A stretch of DNA of 33,690 nucleotides, from assembly GCA_009924985.1 (NCBI GenBank), contig RFQL01000009.1, positions 1 to 33,690 on the forward strand. Reading direction: 5' to 3'. The DNA comes from Burkholderiaceae bacterium (lineage in GTDB: Bacteria; Pseudomonadota; Gammaproteobacteria; Burkholderiales; Burkholderiaceae). Within the stretch, counting starts at the first letter, position 1, and each line of letters starts with the position of its first letter. Position numbers and translations under genes: made by a program. Positions 10,803 to 20,206 of this stretch are shown in pieces. The notes beneath the pieces were generated by a model. That model was not told the DNA's origin, searched no databases, and saw only the letters and a list, made by a program, of their open reading frames with translations.

Positions 10803-10814
10803 TACAATCCCGCC
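10803..10814 (+). promoter_or_regulatory. Candidate leaderless promoter of dcd
   Basis: TACAAT (10803-10808) lies exactly six bases before the ATG at 10815, so transcription would begin at or next to the start codon. No Shine-Dalgarno sequence is seen. No good -35 is evident. Confidence 0.45.
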
Positions 10815-11381
10815 ATGACTATTAAATCTGATCACTGGATACGGCGCATGGCAGAGCAGGGCATGATTAGCCCCTTTGAGCCTGGTCAGATCCGCACGAA
10901 TGACGCTGGTCAAAAAATTGTGAGTTATGGCACTTCGAGCTATGGTTATGACATTCGCTGTGCCGATGAGTTCAAAATCTTTACCAATATTAATAGCACC
11001 ATTGTTGATCCTAAGCAGTTTGATGAGAAGTCCTTTGTGGATTTTAAGGGTGATGTTTGCATCATTCCACCCAATTCATTCGCTTTAGCCAGAACCGTCG
11101 AGTATTTCAAGATCCCGCGCAGTGTTTTGACCATCTGTGTGGGCAAAAGCACCTATGCACGTTGCGGCATTATTGTGAACGTTACACCCTTTGAGCCGGA
11201 GTGGGAGGGTTATGTCACCCTCGAGTTCTCGAACACAACACCGTTGCCTGCAAAAATTTATGCTGGTGAAGGGTGTGCTCAGGTCCTTTTCTTCGAGAGC
11301 GATGAAGTATGTGGCACCTCTTATAAAGACCGCGGCGGCAAGTACCAAGGTCAGCACGGCGTTACCTTACCAAAGACTTAA
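10815..11381 (+). CDS. dcd: dCTP deaminase
   Basis: Converts dCTP to dUTP, feeding dTMP synthesis; a homotrimer of the dUTPase fold. The 188 residues cover the whole enzyme: [12 protein letters not shown] near 42-53, GKSTYARCG with Arg116, [19 protein letters not shown] with the catalytic Glu137 (Glu138 in E. coli) and the C-terminal [11 protein letters not shown] lid. It is 5 bases from the downstream decarboxylase gene, so the two are probably cotranscribed. A -10-like TACAAT six bases before ATG suggests a leaderless transcript. Confidence 0.97.
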   Translation: MTIKSDHWIRRMAEQGMISPFEPGQIRTNDAGQKIVSYGTSSYGYDIRCADEFKIFTNINSTIVDPKQFDEKSFVDFKGDVCIIPPNSFALARTVEYFKIPRSVLTICVGKSTYARCGIIVNVTPFEPEWEGYVTLEFSNTTPLPAKIYAGEGCAQVLFFESDEVCGTSYKDRGGKYQGQHGVTLPKT

Positions 11382-11386
11382 CCATT

Positions 11387-13639
11387 ATGAAATTTCGGTT
11401 TCCGATCATCATCATTGATGAAGACTTCCGCTCTGAAAATATTTCAGGTTCGGGTATTCGTGATCTAGCCCTTGCGATTGAGGGGGAGGGCATCGAGGTG
11501 ATTGGGTTAACCAGCTATGGTGATCTCACGTCCTTTGCGCAACAGGCCTCGCGAGCATCTTGCTTCATTCTTTCGATCGATGATGAAGAGTTTGACGCAA
11601 CGATTGATGCGGATGAAAACGATCTTCCCGCGATTAATAATCTTCGCTCCTTTGTGGTTGAAGTACGAAAGCGCAATGAAGATATTCCAATCTTCTTGTA
11701 TGGTGAGACCCGTACCTCCCGCCATATTCCCAATGACATTCTGCGTGAGTTACATGGCTTCATTCACATGAACGAAGACACCCCCGAGTTTGTGGCGCGT
11801 CATATTATTCGTGAAGCCAAAGTCTATTTAGACTCCTTGGCGCCGCCATTCTTTCGGGCGCTCACTCACTATGCCTCAGAAGGTTCGTATTCCTGGCATT
11901 GCCCTGGCCACTCCGGTGGCGTCGCCTTTCTAAAGAGCCCTGTCGGTCGGATGTTCCATCAGTTCTTTGGTGAGAATATGTTGCGCGCTGACGTTTGTAA
12001 TGCAGTCGAAGAACTTGGACAACTTCTTGACCATACAGGTCCCGTAGTGGCGAGCGAACGCAATGCGGCTCGTATCTTTAGTGCTGACCACCTGTTCTTT
12101 GTGACCAACGGCACCTCTACCTCTAACAAAATTGTTTGGCACTCTACGGTTGCCCCAGGTGATGTAGTTCTAGTCGACCGCAATTGCCATAAGTCAGTCA
12201 TTCATTCAATCATGATGATGGGTGCAATCCCTGTGTTTCTAATGCCCACGCGCAATCACTTGGGCATTATTGGTCCGATTCCTAAAGAAGAGTTTGAGTG
12301 GGCCAATATTAAGAAGAAGATTGATGCCAATCCCTTCATCAAAGATAAAAACGTTATTCCACGCGTCTTAACGATTACACAGAGCACCTATGACGGTATT
12401 TTGTATAACGTTGAAATGATCAAGTCGATGCTCGATGGCAAAGTCGATAGCTTGCACTTCGATGAAGCGTGGCTCCCGCACGCCGCCTTTCATCCCTTCT
12501 ACCAAGATATGCATGCCTTTGGGCAAAACCGTAAACGGACCAAGAAAAGTTTGATGTTCTCAACTCAATCAACCCATAAATTGTTGGCAGGTCTTTCACA
12601 AGCCTCTCAAGTTTTAGTGCAGGATGCTGAGGAGCGTAAGCTCGATCGCGATTGCTTCAATGAGGCTTATTTGATGCATACCTCAACTAGCCCACAGTAC
12701 GCCATTATTGCCTCATGCGATGTCTCGGCTGCCATGATGGAGTCTCCTGGCGGAACCACCTTAGTAGAAGAATCAATTGCGGAAGCATTGGATTTCCGCA
12801 GAGCTATGCGCAAGGTCGATGATGAGTTTGGGGCGGATTGGTGGTTTAAGGTTTGGGGCCCAGATCATTTGGCGGATGAGGGTATTGGCACACGAGATGA
12901 TTGGGTCTTAGAGCCCAAGGCTTACTGGCATGACTTTGGTAATTTGGCCAAGGACTTTAATATGCTTGATCCGATCAAAGCAACGGTCGTGACCCCAGGC
13001 CTTGATGTTGAAGGAAATTTTGCGGACATCGGCATCCCAGCAAGTATCGTCACCAAGTATCTTGCGGAGCACGGTGTGATTGTCGAAAAGACTGGGCTGT
13101 ATTCCTTTTTCATTATGTTCACCATTGGGATTACGAAAGGTCGTTGGAATACCCTAGTTACCGAGTTGCAACAGTTCAAGGATCATTTTGATAAGAACCA
13201 ACCGCTTTGGAAGGTCTTGCCTGAGTTTGTGGCAAAACATCCTCGCTACGAGCGCGTTGGCCTACAAGAGATCTCTGCACAGATTCATTCCTTTTATAAG
13301 AGTCGTGATGTGGCACGGATGACCACGGAGATGTATCTCTCCAATATGGAGCCCGCCATGATTCCAGCGGATGCATGGAGCAAGATGGCCCATAAAGATA
13401 TTGATCGAGTACCCATTGATGAACTAGAGGGCCGCGTTACTGCAATGTTAGTTACCCCCTATCCACCCGGTATCCCGCTCTTAATCCCAGGCGAGCGTTT
13501 TAATAAATCAATCGTTGATTACTTGCGGTTTGCCCGCGACTTTAATCAGCAGTTCCCCGGCTTTGAGACCGATATTCATGGTCTGGTGAAGAATGCAGAA
13601 GGCAATAACGGCTACTACGTCGACTGCGTTAGAACCTAA
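11387..13639 (+). CDS. PLP-dependent arginine/lysine/ornithine decarboxylase
   Basis: Fold-type I decarboxylase of the bacterial inducible (AdiA/CadA/SpeF) group, 750 residues. An N-terminal flavodoxin-like wing domain (1 to about 130) is followed by the PLP domain: WHCPGHSGG near 170-178, VTNGTSTSNK near 239-248, the cofactor Asp in HFDEAW (359) and the Schiff-base lysine in STQSTHK (398). A C-terminal domain with the PYPPGIPLLIPGE signature sits near 690. This releases agmatine, cadaverine or putrescine with CO2, giving acid resistance or polyamines. Which amino acid is used cannot be told from sequence alone; arginine is my first guess. It converges with argH, five bases between stops. Confidence 0.92.
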   Translation: MKFRFPIIIIDEDFRSENISGSGIRDLALAIEGEGIEVIGLTSYGDLTSFAQQASRASCFILSIDDEEFDATIDADENDLPAINNLRSFVVEVRKRNEDIPIFLYGETRTSRHIPNDILRELHGFIHMNEDTPEFVARHIIREAKVYLDSLAPPFFRALTHYASEGSYSWHCPGHSGGVAFLKSPVGRMFHQFFGENMLRADVCNAVEELGQLLDHTGPVVASERNAARIFSADHLFFVTNGTSTSNKIVWHSTVAPGDVVLVDRNCHKSVIHSIMMMGAIPVFLMPTRNHLGIIGPIPKEEFEWANIKKKIDANPFIKDKNVIPRVLTITQSTYDGILYNVEMIKSMLDGKVDSLHFDEAWLPHAAFHPFYQDMHAFGQNRKRTKKSLMFSTQSTHKLLAGLSQASQVLVQDAEERKLDRDCFNEAYLMHTSTSPQYAIIASCDVSAAMMESPGGTTLVEESIAEALDFRRAMRKVDDEFGADWWFKVWGPDHLADEGIGTRDDWVLEPKAYWHDFGNLAKDFNMLDPIKATVVTPGLDVEGNFADIGIPASIVTKYLAEHGVIVEKTGLYSFFIMFTIGITKGRWNTLVTELQQFKDHFDKNQPLWKVLPEFVAKHPRYERVGLQEISAQIHSFYKSRDVARMTTEMYLSNMEPAMIPADAWSKMAHKDIDRVPIDELEGRVTAMLVTPYPPGIPLLIPGERFNKSIVDYLRFARDFNQQFPGFETDIHGLVKNAEGNNGYYVDCVRT

Positions 13640-13644
13640 GCCAA

Positions 13645-15069
13645 TTATTTTTTTAGGGAATTGCGGGCACGCTTAATCGCAGCAATGACTTGCTTTGGTG
13701 CAGTGCCGCCGACATGATTGCGTGAGTCGACCGATCCCTTGGGAGTTAGCAGGGTAAAGATGTCATTGTTTATTGGATTCGATTTTGGATTGAGTCCACA
13801 TGCTTTGATTAATTCAGCCAGGCTTAGATCGTTCAAGGCACAGTTCTTTTTGATGCAGAGCTTGACCGCGTGTGCTACCGCTTCGTGGGCATCCCGAAAG
13901 GGCATTCCTTTTTTGACTAAGTAGTCAGCAAGATCGGTTGCGGTTGCAAAACCCTCTTGGGCAGCCTGAAGCATCGCCTGAGGCTTTACCACGATCTGAG
14001 GCACCATATCTGCAAAGATTTGTATGGTCTGCGCTACAGTGTCTACAGCATCAAATAATGGTTCTTTATCTTCTTGGTTATCTTTGTTGTAAGCTAATGG
14101 TTGACCCTTCATTAGGGTTAGCAGGGCAATCAAATCACCATTGACTCGACCAGTTTTGCCACGCGCGAGTTCGGGTACATCGGGATTCTTCTTCTGCGGC
14201 ATGATCGAGCTACCGGTACAGAACCGATCGGGTAAATCAATAAAGCCAAAGCGTGGGCTCAACCACAGGATTAATTCTTCAGATAGGCGCGAGACGTGCA
14301 TCATGCATATCGAGGCCGCTGCACAAAACTCAATTGCAAAATCACGATCCGAGACCGCATCGAGAGAGTTTTGACACACCCCCTCAAAACCCAAGGTCTT
14401 AGCAACCCGCTCCCGATCAGCTGGGTAGCTGGTACCGGCTAAGGCAGCCGCACCCAAAGGCAGTTGATTAACCCGCTTGCGACAATCACTCAGACGCTGT
14501 GCATCGCGGGTAAACATTTCGTAGTAGGCCATCAAATGATGACCAAAAGTAACCGGCTGGGCCACCTGTAAGTGTGTGTGGCCCGGCATGATGGTGGCCG
14601 CATGATTCTCTGCTTGATCAATCAGCGCAGTTCGTAAGCGTTTGAGGTCAGCCAAAATGTGATCAATTTCTGTTCTGAGCCATAAACGAATATCAGTTGC
14701 CACTTGATCATTGCGTGAGCGCCCAGTATGCAAGCGCTTTCCTGCATCGCCAATTAATTTGGTTAGGCGCGCTTCAATATTGAGATGGACATCCTCAAGG
14801 GCTAACTGCCATTCAAACTTACCCGCAATAATTTCCTTCTCAATCTGCGCCATCCCTTTTTGAATCGCCAGAAAATCAGCCTTTGAAATGATTTTTTGGG
14901 CAGCCAGCATCTCGGCGTGGGCTAACGAGCCAGCAATATCAACTAGCGCAAGACGTTGGTCGAACAGTAGAGAGGAGGTATAGGCTTGCACGAGGGCATT
15001 GACCGGTTCAGCAAAGCGGCCAGACCATGCTTTGGACTTATTGGCTAAAGAATTTTTAGGTGTGCTCAT
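13645..15069 (-). CDS. argH: Argininosuccinate lyase
   Basis: Cleaves argininosuccinate to arginine and fumarate, the last step of arginine synthesis; a tetramer of the fumarase/aspartase superfamily. Seen are WSGRF near the N terminus, [23 protein letters not shown], and the catalytic signature [12 protein letters not shown] with its serine. I take ATG at 15069 (MSTPKNSL); the frame is also open from a GTG at 15075. TATACT lies six bases before this ATG, implying a leaderless message. It diverges from hemC with 54 bp between starts. Confidence 0.96.
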   Translation of the reverse strand: MSTPKNSLANKSKAWSGRFAEPVNALVQAYTSSLLFDQRLALVDIAGSLAHAEMLAAQKIISKADFLAIQKGMAQIEKEIIAGKFEWQLALEDVHLNIEARLTKLIGDAGKRLHTGRSRNDQVATDIRLWLRTEIDHILADLKRLRTALIDQAENHAATIMPGHTHLQVAQPVTFGHHLMAYYEMFTRDAQRLSDCRKRVNQLPLGAAALAGTSYPADRERVAKTLGFEGVCQNSLDAVSDRDFAIEFCAAASICMMHVSRLSEELILWLSPRFGFIDLPDRFCTGSSIMPQKKNPDVPELARGKTGRVNGDLIALLTLMKGQPLAYNKDNQEDKEPLFDAVDTVAQTIQIFADMVPQIVVKPQAMLQAAQEGFATATDLADYLVKKGMPFRDAHEAVAHAVKLCIKKNCALNDLSLAELIKACGLNPKSNPINNDIFTLLTPKGSVDSRNHVGGTAPKQVIAAIKRARNSLKK

Positions 15070-15087
15070 AAACACAGTATATTGTGT
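15070..15087 (-). promoter_or_regulatory. argH leaderless promoter with imperfect dyad
   Basis: On the minus strand TATACT (15081-15076) stands six bases before the argH ATG. It lies inside the dyad ACACAG-TATA-TTGTGT (15072-15087; one G-T mismatch), which could be an operator controlling argH. Confidence 0.4.
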
Positions 15088-15123
15088 GCAGTAATGATTT
15101 ATTTTAATTCTTAAGTCGTCCTT

Positions 15124-16053
15124 ATGAGCCCAAAGCGTTTAATAATTGCCTCCCGAGAGAGCCGGCTTGCAATGTGGCAAGCCGAACATGTTCAAGATTG
15201 CCTGCGCAAGCTATATCCAGACTGTGATGTTCAAATCCTAGGAATGACCACGAAAGGGGATCAAATCCTCGATCGGGCCCTATCCAAAGTGGGGGGCAAG
15301 GGCTTGTTTGTTAAAGAGCTTGAGACCGCCCTTGAGGATGGTAGAGCTCACCTAGCGGTGCATTCTTTAAAAGATGTTCCCATGGTGATGCCGGCTGGTT
15401 TTGATTTATCGTGCGTCATGGTGCGCGAGGATGCTCGGGATGCCTTGGTATCGAATAACTATGCCAGCCTGGCCGAGTTGCCACCAGGATCGGTAGTTGG
15501 CACATCCAGTTTGCGTCGCGAAGCAATTATTCGGAGTAATTACCCCCAGCTCAAAGTCGAGCCCTTACGCGGTAATTTAGATACGCGCATGGCAAAGCTG
15601 GATCGAGGTGAGTATCAGGCTATTATTTTGGCAGCTGCTGGCCTAAAACGTTTAGGTATGAACTCACGGATTAAGGCATTGCTTCCTTATGACCCTCACA
15701 CTCCAGCGGCAGGACAGGGTGCTTTAGGTATCGAAACTTTAAGTGCTCACCCCGAGGTGAAGGCTTGGTTGGCCCCCTTAAATGATTTGCCAACGGCTTT
15801 GGCAGTGACAGCCGAACGCGCGGTCTCTCGCAAACTTGGGGGATCTTGTGAGGTACCCTTAGCCGCCCATGCCCAGTGGCTATCCCCTAACGAAATGAGC
15901 ATACACTCCTATGTAGCAAGTACGGATGGCCAGCAGATCTGTTTGGCAAACGGGATACGAACGATTGCCTCGTATGAAGAGGCTGAGGCTTTTGGTCTTG
16001 CAATTGCTGACGATCTTTTGGCCAAAGGTGCGGCCGCTTTACTGCCCCAATAG
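15124..16053 (+). CDS. hemC: Porphobilinogen deaminase (hydroxymethylbilane synthase)
   Basis: Joins four porphobilinogens into hydroxymethylbilane in tetrapyrrole synthesis. The 309 residues include the N-terminal [35 protein letters not shown] with its catalytic Asp, GTSSLRREA, and [12 protein letters not shown], in which Cys242 carries the dipyrromethane cofactor. It is followed by hemD, whose best start is 8 bases after this stop, so hemC-hemD is one operon giving consecutive enzymes. Confidence 0.97.
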   Translation: MSPKRLIIASRESRLAMWQAEHVQDCLRKLYPDCDVQILGMTTKGDQILDRALSKVGGKGLFVKELETALEDGRAHLAVHSLKDVPMVMPAGFDLSCVMVREDARDALVSNNYASLAELPPGSVVGTSSLRREAIIRSNYPQLKVEPLRGNLDTRMAKLDRGEYQAIILAAAGLKRLGMNSRIKALLPYDPHTPAAGQGALGIETLSAHPEVKAWLAPLNDLPTALAVTAERAVSRKLGGSCEVPLAAHAQWLSPNEMSIHSYVASTDGQQICLANGIRTIASYEEAEAFGLAIADDLLAKGAAALLPQ

Positions 16054-16061
16054 GATTGGTG

Positions 16062-16898
16062 ATGGCTAGCGATCCAGCCATTATTGTGACTCGGCCGAGT
16101 GGTCAGGCAAGACGATTAATTGAGTTAATTCGGGGAGATGCTCAGGCCCAAGCAATTTCAGTGGATGTGCTTGGATTGCCACTACTCACCATCGTTCCAA
16201 AAAATGATTCCGAAACTTTAGCTGCAATAAGCAAAGCGATCACAAATGCCAGGCTGATTATTTTCGTAAGCCCCAATGCCATAGAGTGCACCATGCGCGC
16301 CATTGCCGATGCAGGAATGGTCTGGAATGAACTCATCAGTCCACAAGCGCTTGTGGGGGTGGTTGGTAGCAGTAGTCGAGATGCCCTATTGCGTCATGGG
16401 CTTGATCCCCAGACAATCATCATGCCAGCACTCGAGCATCAATCGGATTCAGAAGGTTTATGGCACAGCCTGCAAGACCATATACAGGATTGGCAGAGAT
16501 ACCCTGTTCTGATTCTGAAGGGCGACGGTGGGCGCGAGTCTTTAATGGATCACTTGCAAGCAGTTGATGCAAATGTGGAGGCTTTATCAATCTATACACG
16601 CATCCCATTGGATGCTTCAAGTGGTCAATGGGAACTAGTTCGGGGACTGCATGCAAACACAAGTCTTTGGGTATTGACCTCATCGGAGGCGGTCCGTCAT
16701 CTGGGTAGTTCTTTTCGGTCAGCGATAAACTGCCATGCTCTTTGTTCCCATCCTAATATTGCCAAGGTCGCTCAGGAGATAGGGTTTACTCAACTTCTAG
16801 AGTGTAATCCCGGCGATGAGTCTATTGCCCAAGCAGCTTTAGCTTGGCTTGTAGAGCAGGCAAGAAAATCTCCATTACCAACAGCGGATGACCGTTGA
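16062..16898 (+). CDS. hemD: Uroporphyrinogen-III synthase
   Basis: Cyclises hydroxymethylbilane with inversion of ring D. The family is poorly conserved; recognition rests on the N-terminal IIVTRPSGQARRL, FVSPNAIECTM near 70, GDGGRESLMDHL near 150, LTSSEAVRHL near 208, the closing ESIAQAALAWL and on its place after hemC. I prefer ATG at 16062 over in-frame TTG 16056 and GTG 16059; AGG at 16052-16054 is the only weak ribosome site. Its last 77 bases overlap the end of ubiC on the other strand. The hemX and hemY genes that often follow are absent. Confidence 0.9.
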   Translation: MASDPAIIVTRPSGQARRLIELIRGDAQAQAISVDVLGLPLLTIVPKNDSETLAAISKAITNARLIIFVSPNAIECTMRAIADAGMVWNELISPQALVGVVGSSSRDALLRHGLDPQTIIMPALEHQSDSEGLWHSLQDHIQDWQRYPVLILKGDGGRESLMDHLQAVDANVEALSIYTRIPLDASSGQWELVRGLHANTSLWVLTSSEAVRHLGSSFRSAINCHALCSHPNIAKVAQEIGFTQLLECNPGDESIAQAALAWLVEQARKSPLPTADDR

Positions 16899-17415
16899 GT
16901 TGGTAGAGCGTGCGGCGAGCCCATACCCGTTTAGGTAAAGCTTTAAAACGTCTCTGGCATGCTTTCCATTCTGGGTGATGATGATCGAGACGAATAATTT
17001 CTCGAGTAGGACGAAAGCGCCCGCGTAAATCCTTTGCAAATAAGACCGCGCCAAGAGGCTTATGCCCGAGCTTCAGAATTCCATGGTTAGTTCCAATGGA
17101 GCTGGTAATGGGTAAAACACTTCTGGCCACAATAATCGGCTCGCCCTGATCGCATAAAGCAACCTCCCGAATACGCGAGCGCGATAGTGGGCGCCTAAAG
17201 CATGAGCGTTCGGAAGGCAATAAGTTTTGTCGACAGTCTGCCAGAATCCGAAGTTCTAAGTGGCGACTTGGGGAATAGTGCAGTGCGGATTCTAATTTGC
17301 GAGTAAGCGAGCCGGTATCACTGAGCCACTCCTGTAATGACAATGGTGCGCCCTTGGGCGCACCATTTTTAATGACCTGCCACCACGATGGAGAGCGAGA
17401 CTTCCGCTGCAACAT
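16822..17415 (-). CDS. ubiC: Chorismate lyase
   Basis: Splits chorismate into 4-hydroxybenzoate and pyruvate, the first committed step of ubiquinone synthesis. Family features in the 197 residues: WLSDTGSLTRKLE near 29-41, ARSVLP near 96, GHKPLGAVLF near 116, a WARRTLY core and the C-terminal LLVMEIFLPAL that carries a product-binding Glu. The product is longer than E. coli UbiC (165). It starts 13 bases after the rhlE stop on the same strand and may be cotranscribed. Its C terminus is read antisense to the end of hemD. Confidence 0.9.
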   Translation of the reverse strand: MLQRKSRSPSWWQVIKNGAPKGAPLSLQEWLSDTGSLTRKLESALHYSPSRHLELRILADCRQNLLPSERSCFRRPLSRSRIREVALCDQGEPIIVARSVLPITSSIGTNHGILKLGHKPLGAVLFAKDLRGRFRPTREIIRLDHHHPEWKACQRRFKALPKRVWARRTLYQLNGHPLLVMEIFLPALQAKLKLLGQ

Positions 17416-17428
17416 AAAAAGCTAGTGG

Positions 17429-18766
17429 TTAGTGCTTGCTATTAGCGTTCTGAAACGAACCCGAACGCGAACCCGAACGTGGGCTAAAGCGTGTGTTTGA
17501 ACCAGGACGTGCTTGACCAGCAAACTTAGGCTTACCGCGTTTTGCACCAGCACCAGGGCGATGATTTGGTTTATTGAAGCTAGGCTTGTTTTGGGGCTCT
17601 AAACCAACAATCTCCGCAGCAGTCATAGTTTGCTGTGTAAAGCGCTCGATTGCCTTGATTTTGACCCGATCACGATGCTCTGCGAGTGTGATGGCGATGC
17701 CATTACGTCCAGCACGGCCGGTACGACCAATACGATGGGTATAGTCTTCGGGTTTCATCGGTAAGCCAAAATTAATCACATGACTAATACGCGGTACGTC
17801 AATGCCTCGCGCTGCCACGTCGGTAGCTACCAAGATCCGAGTTTGACCCTTACGCAAGGCATCCAGGCGACGATTGCGTACGGCTTGAGGCATCGCACCA
17901 TGCAAGGCACTTGCTTGATAGCCATTGGCACGTAAAGTATCAGCAATTTTCTCACTCTCAATTTGGGTACTTGCAAATACAACCGCTTGATCAAGATCGG
18001 GGTCCGATAAGAGATGCTCTAACAAACGATGTTTATGCGCCATGTTGTCAGCCCAATGAAGTTTCTGAGAGATATTGGCATGCGCTTCGCCAGCATGCGC
18101 GAGTTCAATGCGACCAGCATCTTTAGTTAGGCTGGAAGCCAAACTCATAATGCGAGGCGCAAAAGTTGCTGAGAACATCAATGTTTGTGACCGTTGTTTA
18201 CAGCGCTCATCAATTGCTTCAAGATCCTCCGCAAAGCCAAGGTCTAACATGCGATCAGCTTCGTCCACTACGAGGCACTCCACTTGGTCTAAACGAATAG
18301 CGCGAGTATTAAAGAGGTCTAATAAGCGGCCTGGCGTAGCAACAACCAAACCAGCACCTTTGATAGCCTGAATTTGCTTGCCATAAGGCATGCCACCCAT
18401 GATGGTCGCAATGCGTAAACCTTTAATGCCGCGAGCCAGATTAATGGCATCGGCTGTTACTTGTTGAGCAAGTTCGCGGGTAGGGCACAGGACTAAAACT
18501 TTTGGCTGCGCACGACCAGGAACAGGACTGCCATGGGGGTTAGCAATAAATAATTGATTTAACAAAGGTAAAAGAAAGGCAGCGGTTTTACCGCTTCCCG
18601 TTTGACTACTAACAAGCCAATCGCCACCTGCCATCGCCGCAGGAATGACCTGAGCTTGAACAGGGGTTGCTTGGGTATAGCCTAGGGCTTCGATATTTTT
18701 AAGAATCGGGCTTGCTAGGTTAAAAGACTCAAAAGATGAGTTATGTACTACAACAGAATTCGACAT
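17429..18766 (-). CDS. rhlE: DEAD-box RNA helicase, RhlE type
   Basis: ATP-dependent RNA helicase of the RhlE group, active in ribosome assembly and RNA turnover, often important in the cold. Motifs appear in order: Q motif (TPVQAQVIPA), I (SQTGSGKT), Ia (PTRELAQQ), Ib (TPGRL), II (VDEADRMLD), III (SATF), V (ATDVAARGID) and VI (HRIGRTGRAG). The last 60 residues are a basic Gly/Arg/Ser/Asn-rich tail typical of RhlE. I take ATG at 18766 (MSNSVVV); an in-frame ATG at 18778 lies in the arm of a GC-rich inverted repeat covering the region upstream. ubiC follows closely. Confidence 0.93.
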   Translation of the reverse strand: MSNSVVVHNSSFESFNLASPILKNIEALGYTQATPVQAQVIPAAMAGGDWLVSSQTGSGKTAAFLLPLLNQLFIANPHGSPVPGRAQPKVLVLCPTRELAQQVTADAINLARGIKGLRIATIMGGMPYGKQIQAIKGAGLVVATPGRLLDLFNTRAIRLDQVECLVVDEADRMLDLGFAEDLEAIDERCKQRSQTLMFSATFAPRIMSLASSLTKDAGRIELAHAGEAHANISQKLHWADNMAHKHRLLEHLLSDPDLDQAVVFASTQIESEKIADTLRANGYQASALHGAMPQAVRNRRLDALRKGQTRILVATDVAARGIDVPRISHVINFGLPMKPEDYTHRIGRTGRAGRNGIAITLAEHRDRVKIKAIERFTQQTMTAAEIVGLEPQNKPSFNKPNHRPGAGAKRGKPKFAGQARPGSNTRFSPRSGSRSGSFQNANSKH

Positions 18767-18774
18767 GCAATTAC

Positions 18775-18793
18775 ACATCCCCGTCGGGGATGT
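18775..18793 (-). promoter_or_regulatory. GC-rich hairpin at the rhlE translation start
   Basis: ACATCCCC-GAC-GGGGATGT (minus-strand reading) is a perfect 8-bp inverted repeat with a 3-nt loop. It ends 8 bases before the ATG at 18766. Its 3' arm holds GGGGA, the only Shine-Dalgarno-like sequence nearby, so folding would hide the ribosome site. It could also be a protein operator. Confidence 0.5.
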
Positions 18794-18943
18794 CTCCGGT
18801 TGTGCGCCAAGTTAAAAGGGGCGCGATGGTCTAGGGCATCGACCATCAGACAAGCGGCAGCGGGGTAAAAACCAATCGCTGAAAAATGTAAATTGCTGGG
18901 GGCGATGTTTCAAAAAGCCCTCCATTATGACACGTTTCCTGTT

Positions 18944-18955
18944 TATGATCTAGTC
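18944..18955 (+). promoter_or_regulatory. Candidate leaderless promoter of the LeuE-like gene
   Basis: TATGAT (18944-18949) lies six bases before the ATG at 18956. There is no ribosome site, so a leaderless message is likely and this start is preferred. The 177 bases back to rhlE hold nothing else I recognise. Confidence 0.4.
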
Positions 18956-19636
18956 ATGGATGATTGGTTGAACTGGGCGCAGATCGGGGTTACCGATTTG
19001 CCCACCTTCATATTGGGCACAATCGCCATCGTTTTACTCCCTGGACCGAACTCTCTATATGTACTAACAGTGTCGTCGCAAGGGGGCTGGCGCTTTGGCG
19101 TTTGGGCCTCTTTGGGTATCGTGTTGGGCGATACTGTCTTGATCTTGGCGGTGGTGCTGGGGGCAGCAACTCTCTTGCAAAGCTCACCACTCTTGTTCAT
19201 GACTCTGCGCCTAGCGGGTGCGATCTATTTACTGTGGATTGGATGGGGTTTAATCCAAATTGCTTGGAAATGTTACCAAGGAAAGCAGGGCTTTGTAGGG
19301 CAATCGGTGACAGGACGACTCCTGCAATTGCATCCATTGATGGCTGCTTTAGGTTTATCTCTGACCAATCCAAAGGCTATTTTCTTCTTTCTTTCTTTCT
19401 TCACCCAATTTGTAGACCCAGAATTTCCCAACCCTGCACTTAGTTTTTTGTACTTAGCAGTTATTTTGCAAATCATTAGCGTCAGCTATTTAATGATTCT
19501 GATTTGGGCGGGGCAAGGATTGGTGGGGATCTTTAGGCGTCACCCTCGATGGGCAGCGGGCTTATGGCTATTGGTTGGATTATTGTTTATCGCATTTGCA
19601 GCACGTTTAGTTTTGAGTGACCACGTAACTTTTTAA
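18956..19636 (+). CDS. LysE/RhtB-family amino acid exporter, LeuE-like
   Basis: An inner-membrane exporter of 226 residues with about six hydrophobic segments. The N-terminal VLLPGPNSLYVL followed by GDTVLILAVVLGAATLL and SLTNPKAIFFFLSFFTQFVDP are typical of the RhtB/LeuE branch, which exports neutral or branched-chain amino acids. The resemblance to E. coli LeuE is clear across the full length, but the substrate is not proven. The frame is open upstream to 18893; I choose ATG 18956 because homology begins there and a -10-like hexamer sits six bases before it. msrA begins 7 bases after its stop, so the two are likely cotranscribed. Confidence 0.88.
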   Translation: MDDWLNWAQIGVTDLPTFILGTIAIVLLPGPNSLYVLTVSSQGGWRFGVWASLGIVLGDTVLILAVVLGAATLLQSSPLLFMTLRLAGAIYLLWIGWGLIQIAWKCYQGKQGFVGQSVTGRLLQLHPLMAALGLSLTNPKAIFFFLSFFTQFVDPEFPNPALSFLYLAVILQIISVSYLMILIWAGQGLVGIFRRHPRWAAGLWLLVGLLFIAFAARLVLSDHVTF

Positions 19637-19642
19637 TGAAAG

Positions 19643-20191
19643 ATGATGAGCATGACAGATTCAGTTCAAACAGCAATATTGGGCGGCGGCTGCTTTTGGT
19701 GTCTTGAGGCTGTTTATCAGCAGGTTAAGGGCGTGGAGAAAGTGATTTCGGGATACGCGGGAGGACATGTGCCTAATCCTGATTATGAAACTGTTTGCGC
19801 AGAAACTACGGGTCATGCCGAAGTCGTGCAGCTACACTTTGATCCTCGCATCGTGAGTTATCGGCAGATCTTAGAAATCTTTTTTGTAATCCATGATCCA
19901 ACAACTTTGAACTACCAGGGGAATGATGTTGGCGAACGCTATCGTTCCGTGATTTTTACGTTGGATGATACGCAAATGTATATTGCAAAAGAGCTTGTCT
20001 CTGAACTAAGTAATGGTAAGCACTTTAATCGTCCGATTGTGACCGAGATTCAAGCTGCCCCGATTTTTTATCCCGCCGAGGATTATCACCAAAACTATTT
20101 TCAGTCCCATCCGTTTCAAGGGTATTGCATGGCAGTGGTGGGACCGAAGGTCAGTAAGTTTAAGAAGACCTTTCAGGCGTTGCTTCGATAA
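19643..20191 (+). CDS. msrA: Peptide methionine sulfoxide reductase MsrA
   Basis: Reduces methionine-S-sulfoxide in proteins and free methionine. The active site GGCFWC gives catalytic Cys17; next come GYAGGHVPNPDYETVCAETTGHAE, FFVIHDPTTLNYQGNDVGERYRS and the C-terminal AEDYHQNYF, all diagnostic. The 182-residue length fits single-domain MsrA; no MsrB is fused. In-frame ATGs at 19643, 19646 and 19652 are possible and none has a good ribosome site, so it may depend on translation from the exporter gene 7 bases upstream. Convergent with pdxH. Confidence 0.96.
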   Translation: MMSMTDSVQTAILGGGCFWCLEAVYQQVKGVEKVISGYAGGHVPNPDYETVCAETTGHAEVVQLHFDPRIVSYRQILEIFFVIHDPTTLNYQGNDVGERYRSVIFTLDDTQMYIAKELVSELSNGKHFNRPIVTEIQAAPIFYPAEDYHQNYFQSHPFQGYCMAVVGPKVSKFKKTFQALLR

Positions 20192-20206
20192 ATTAGCCGC
20201 GATTCT

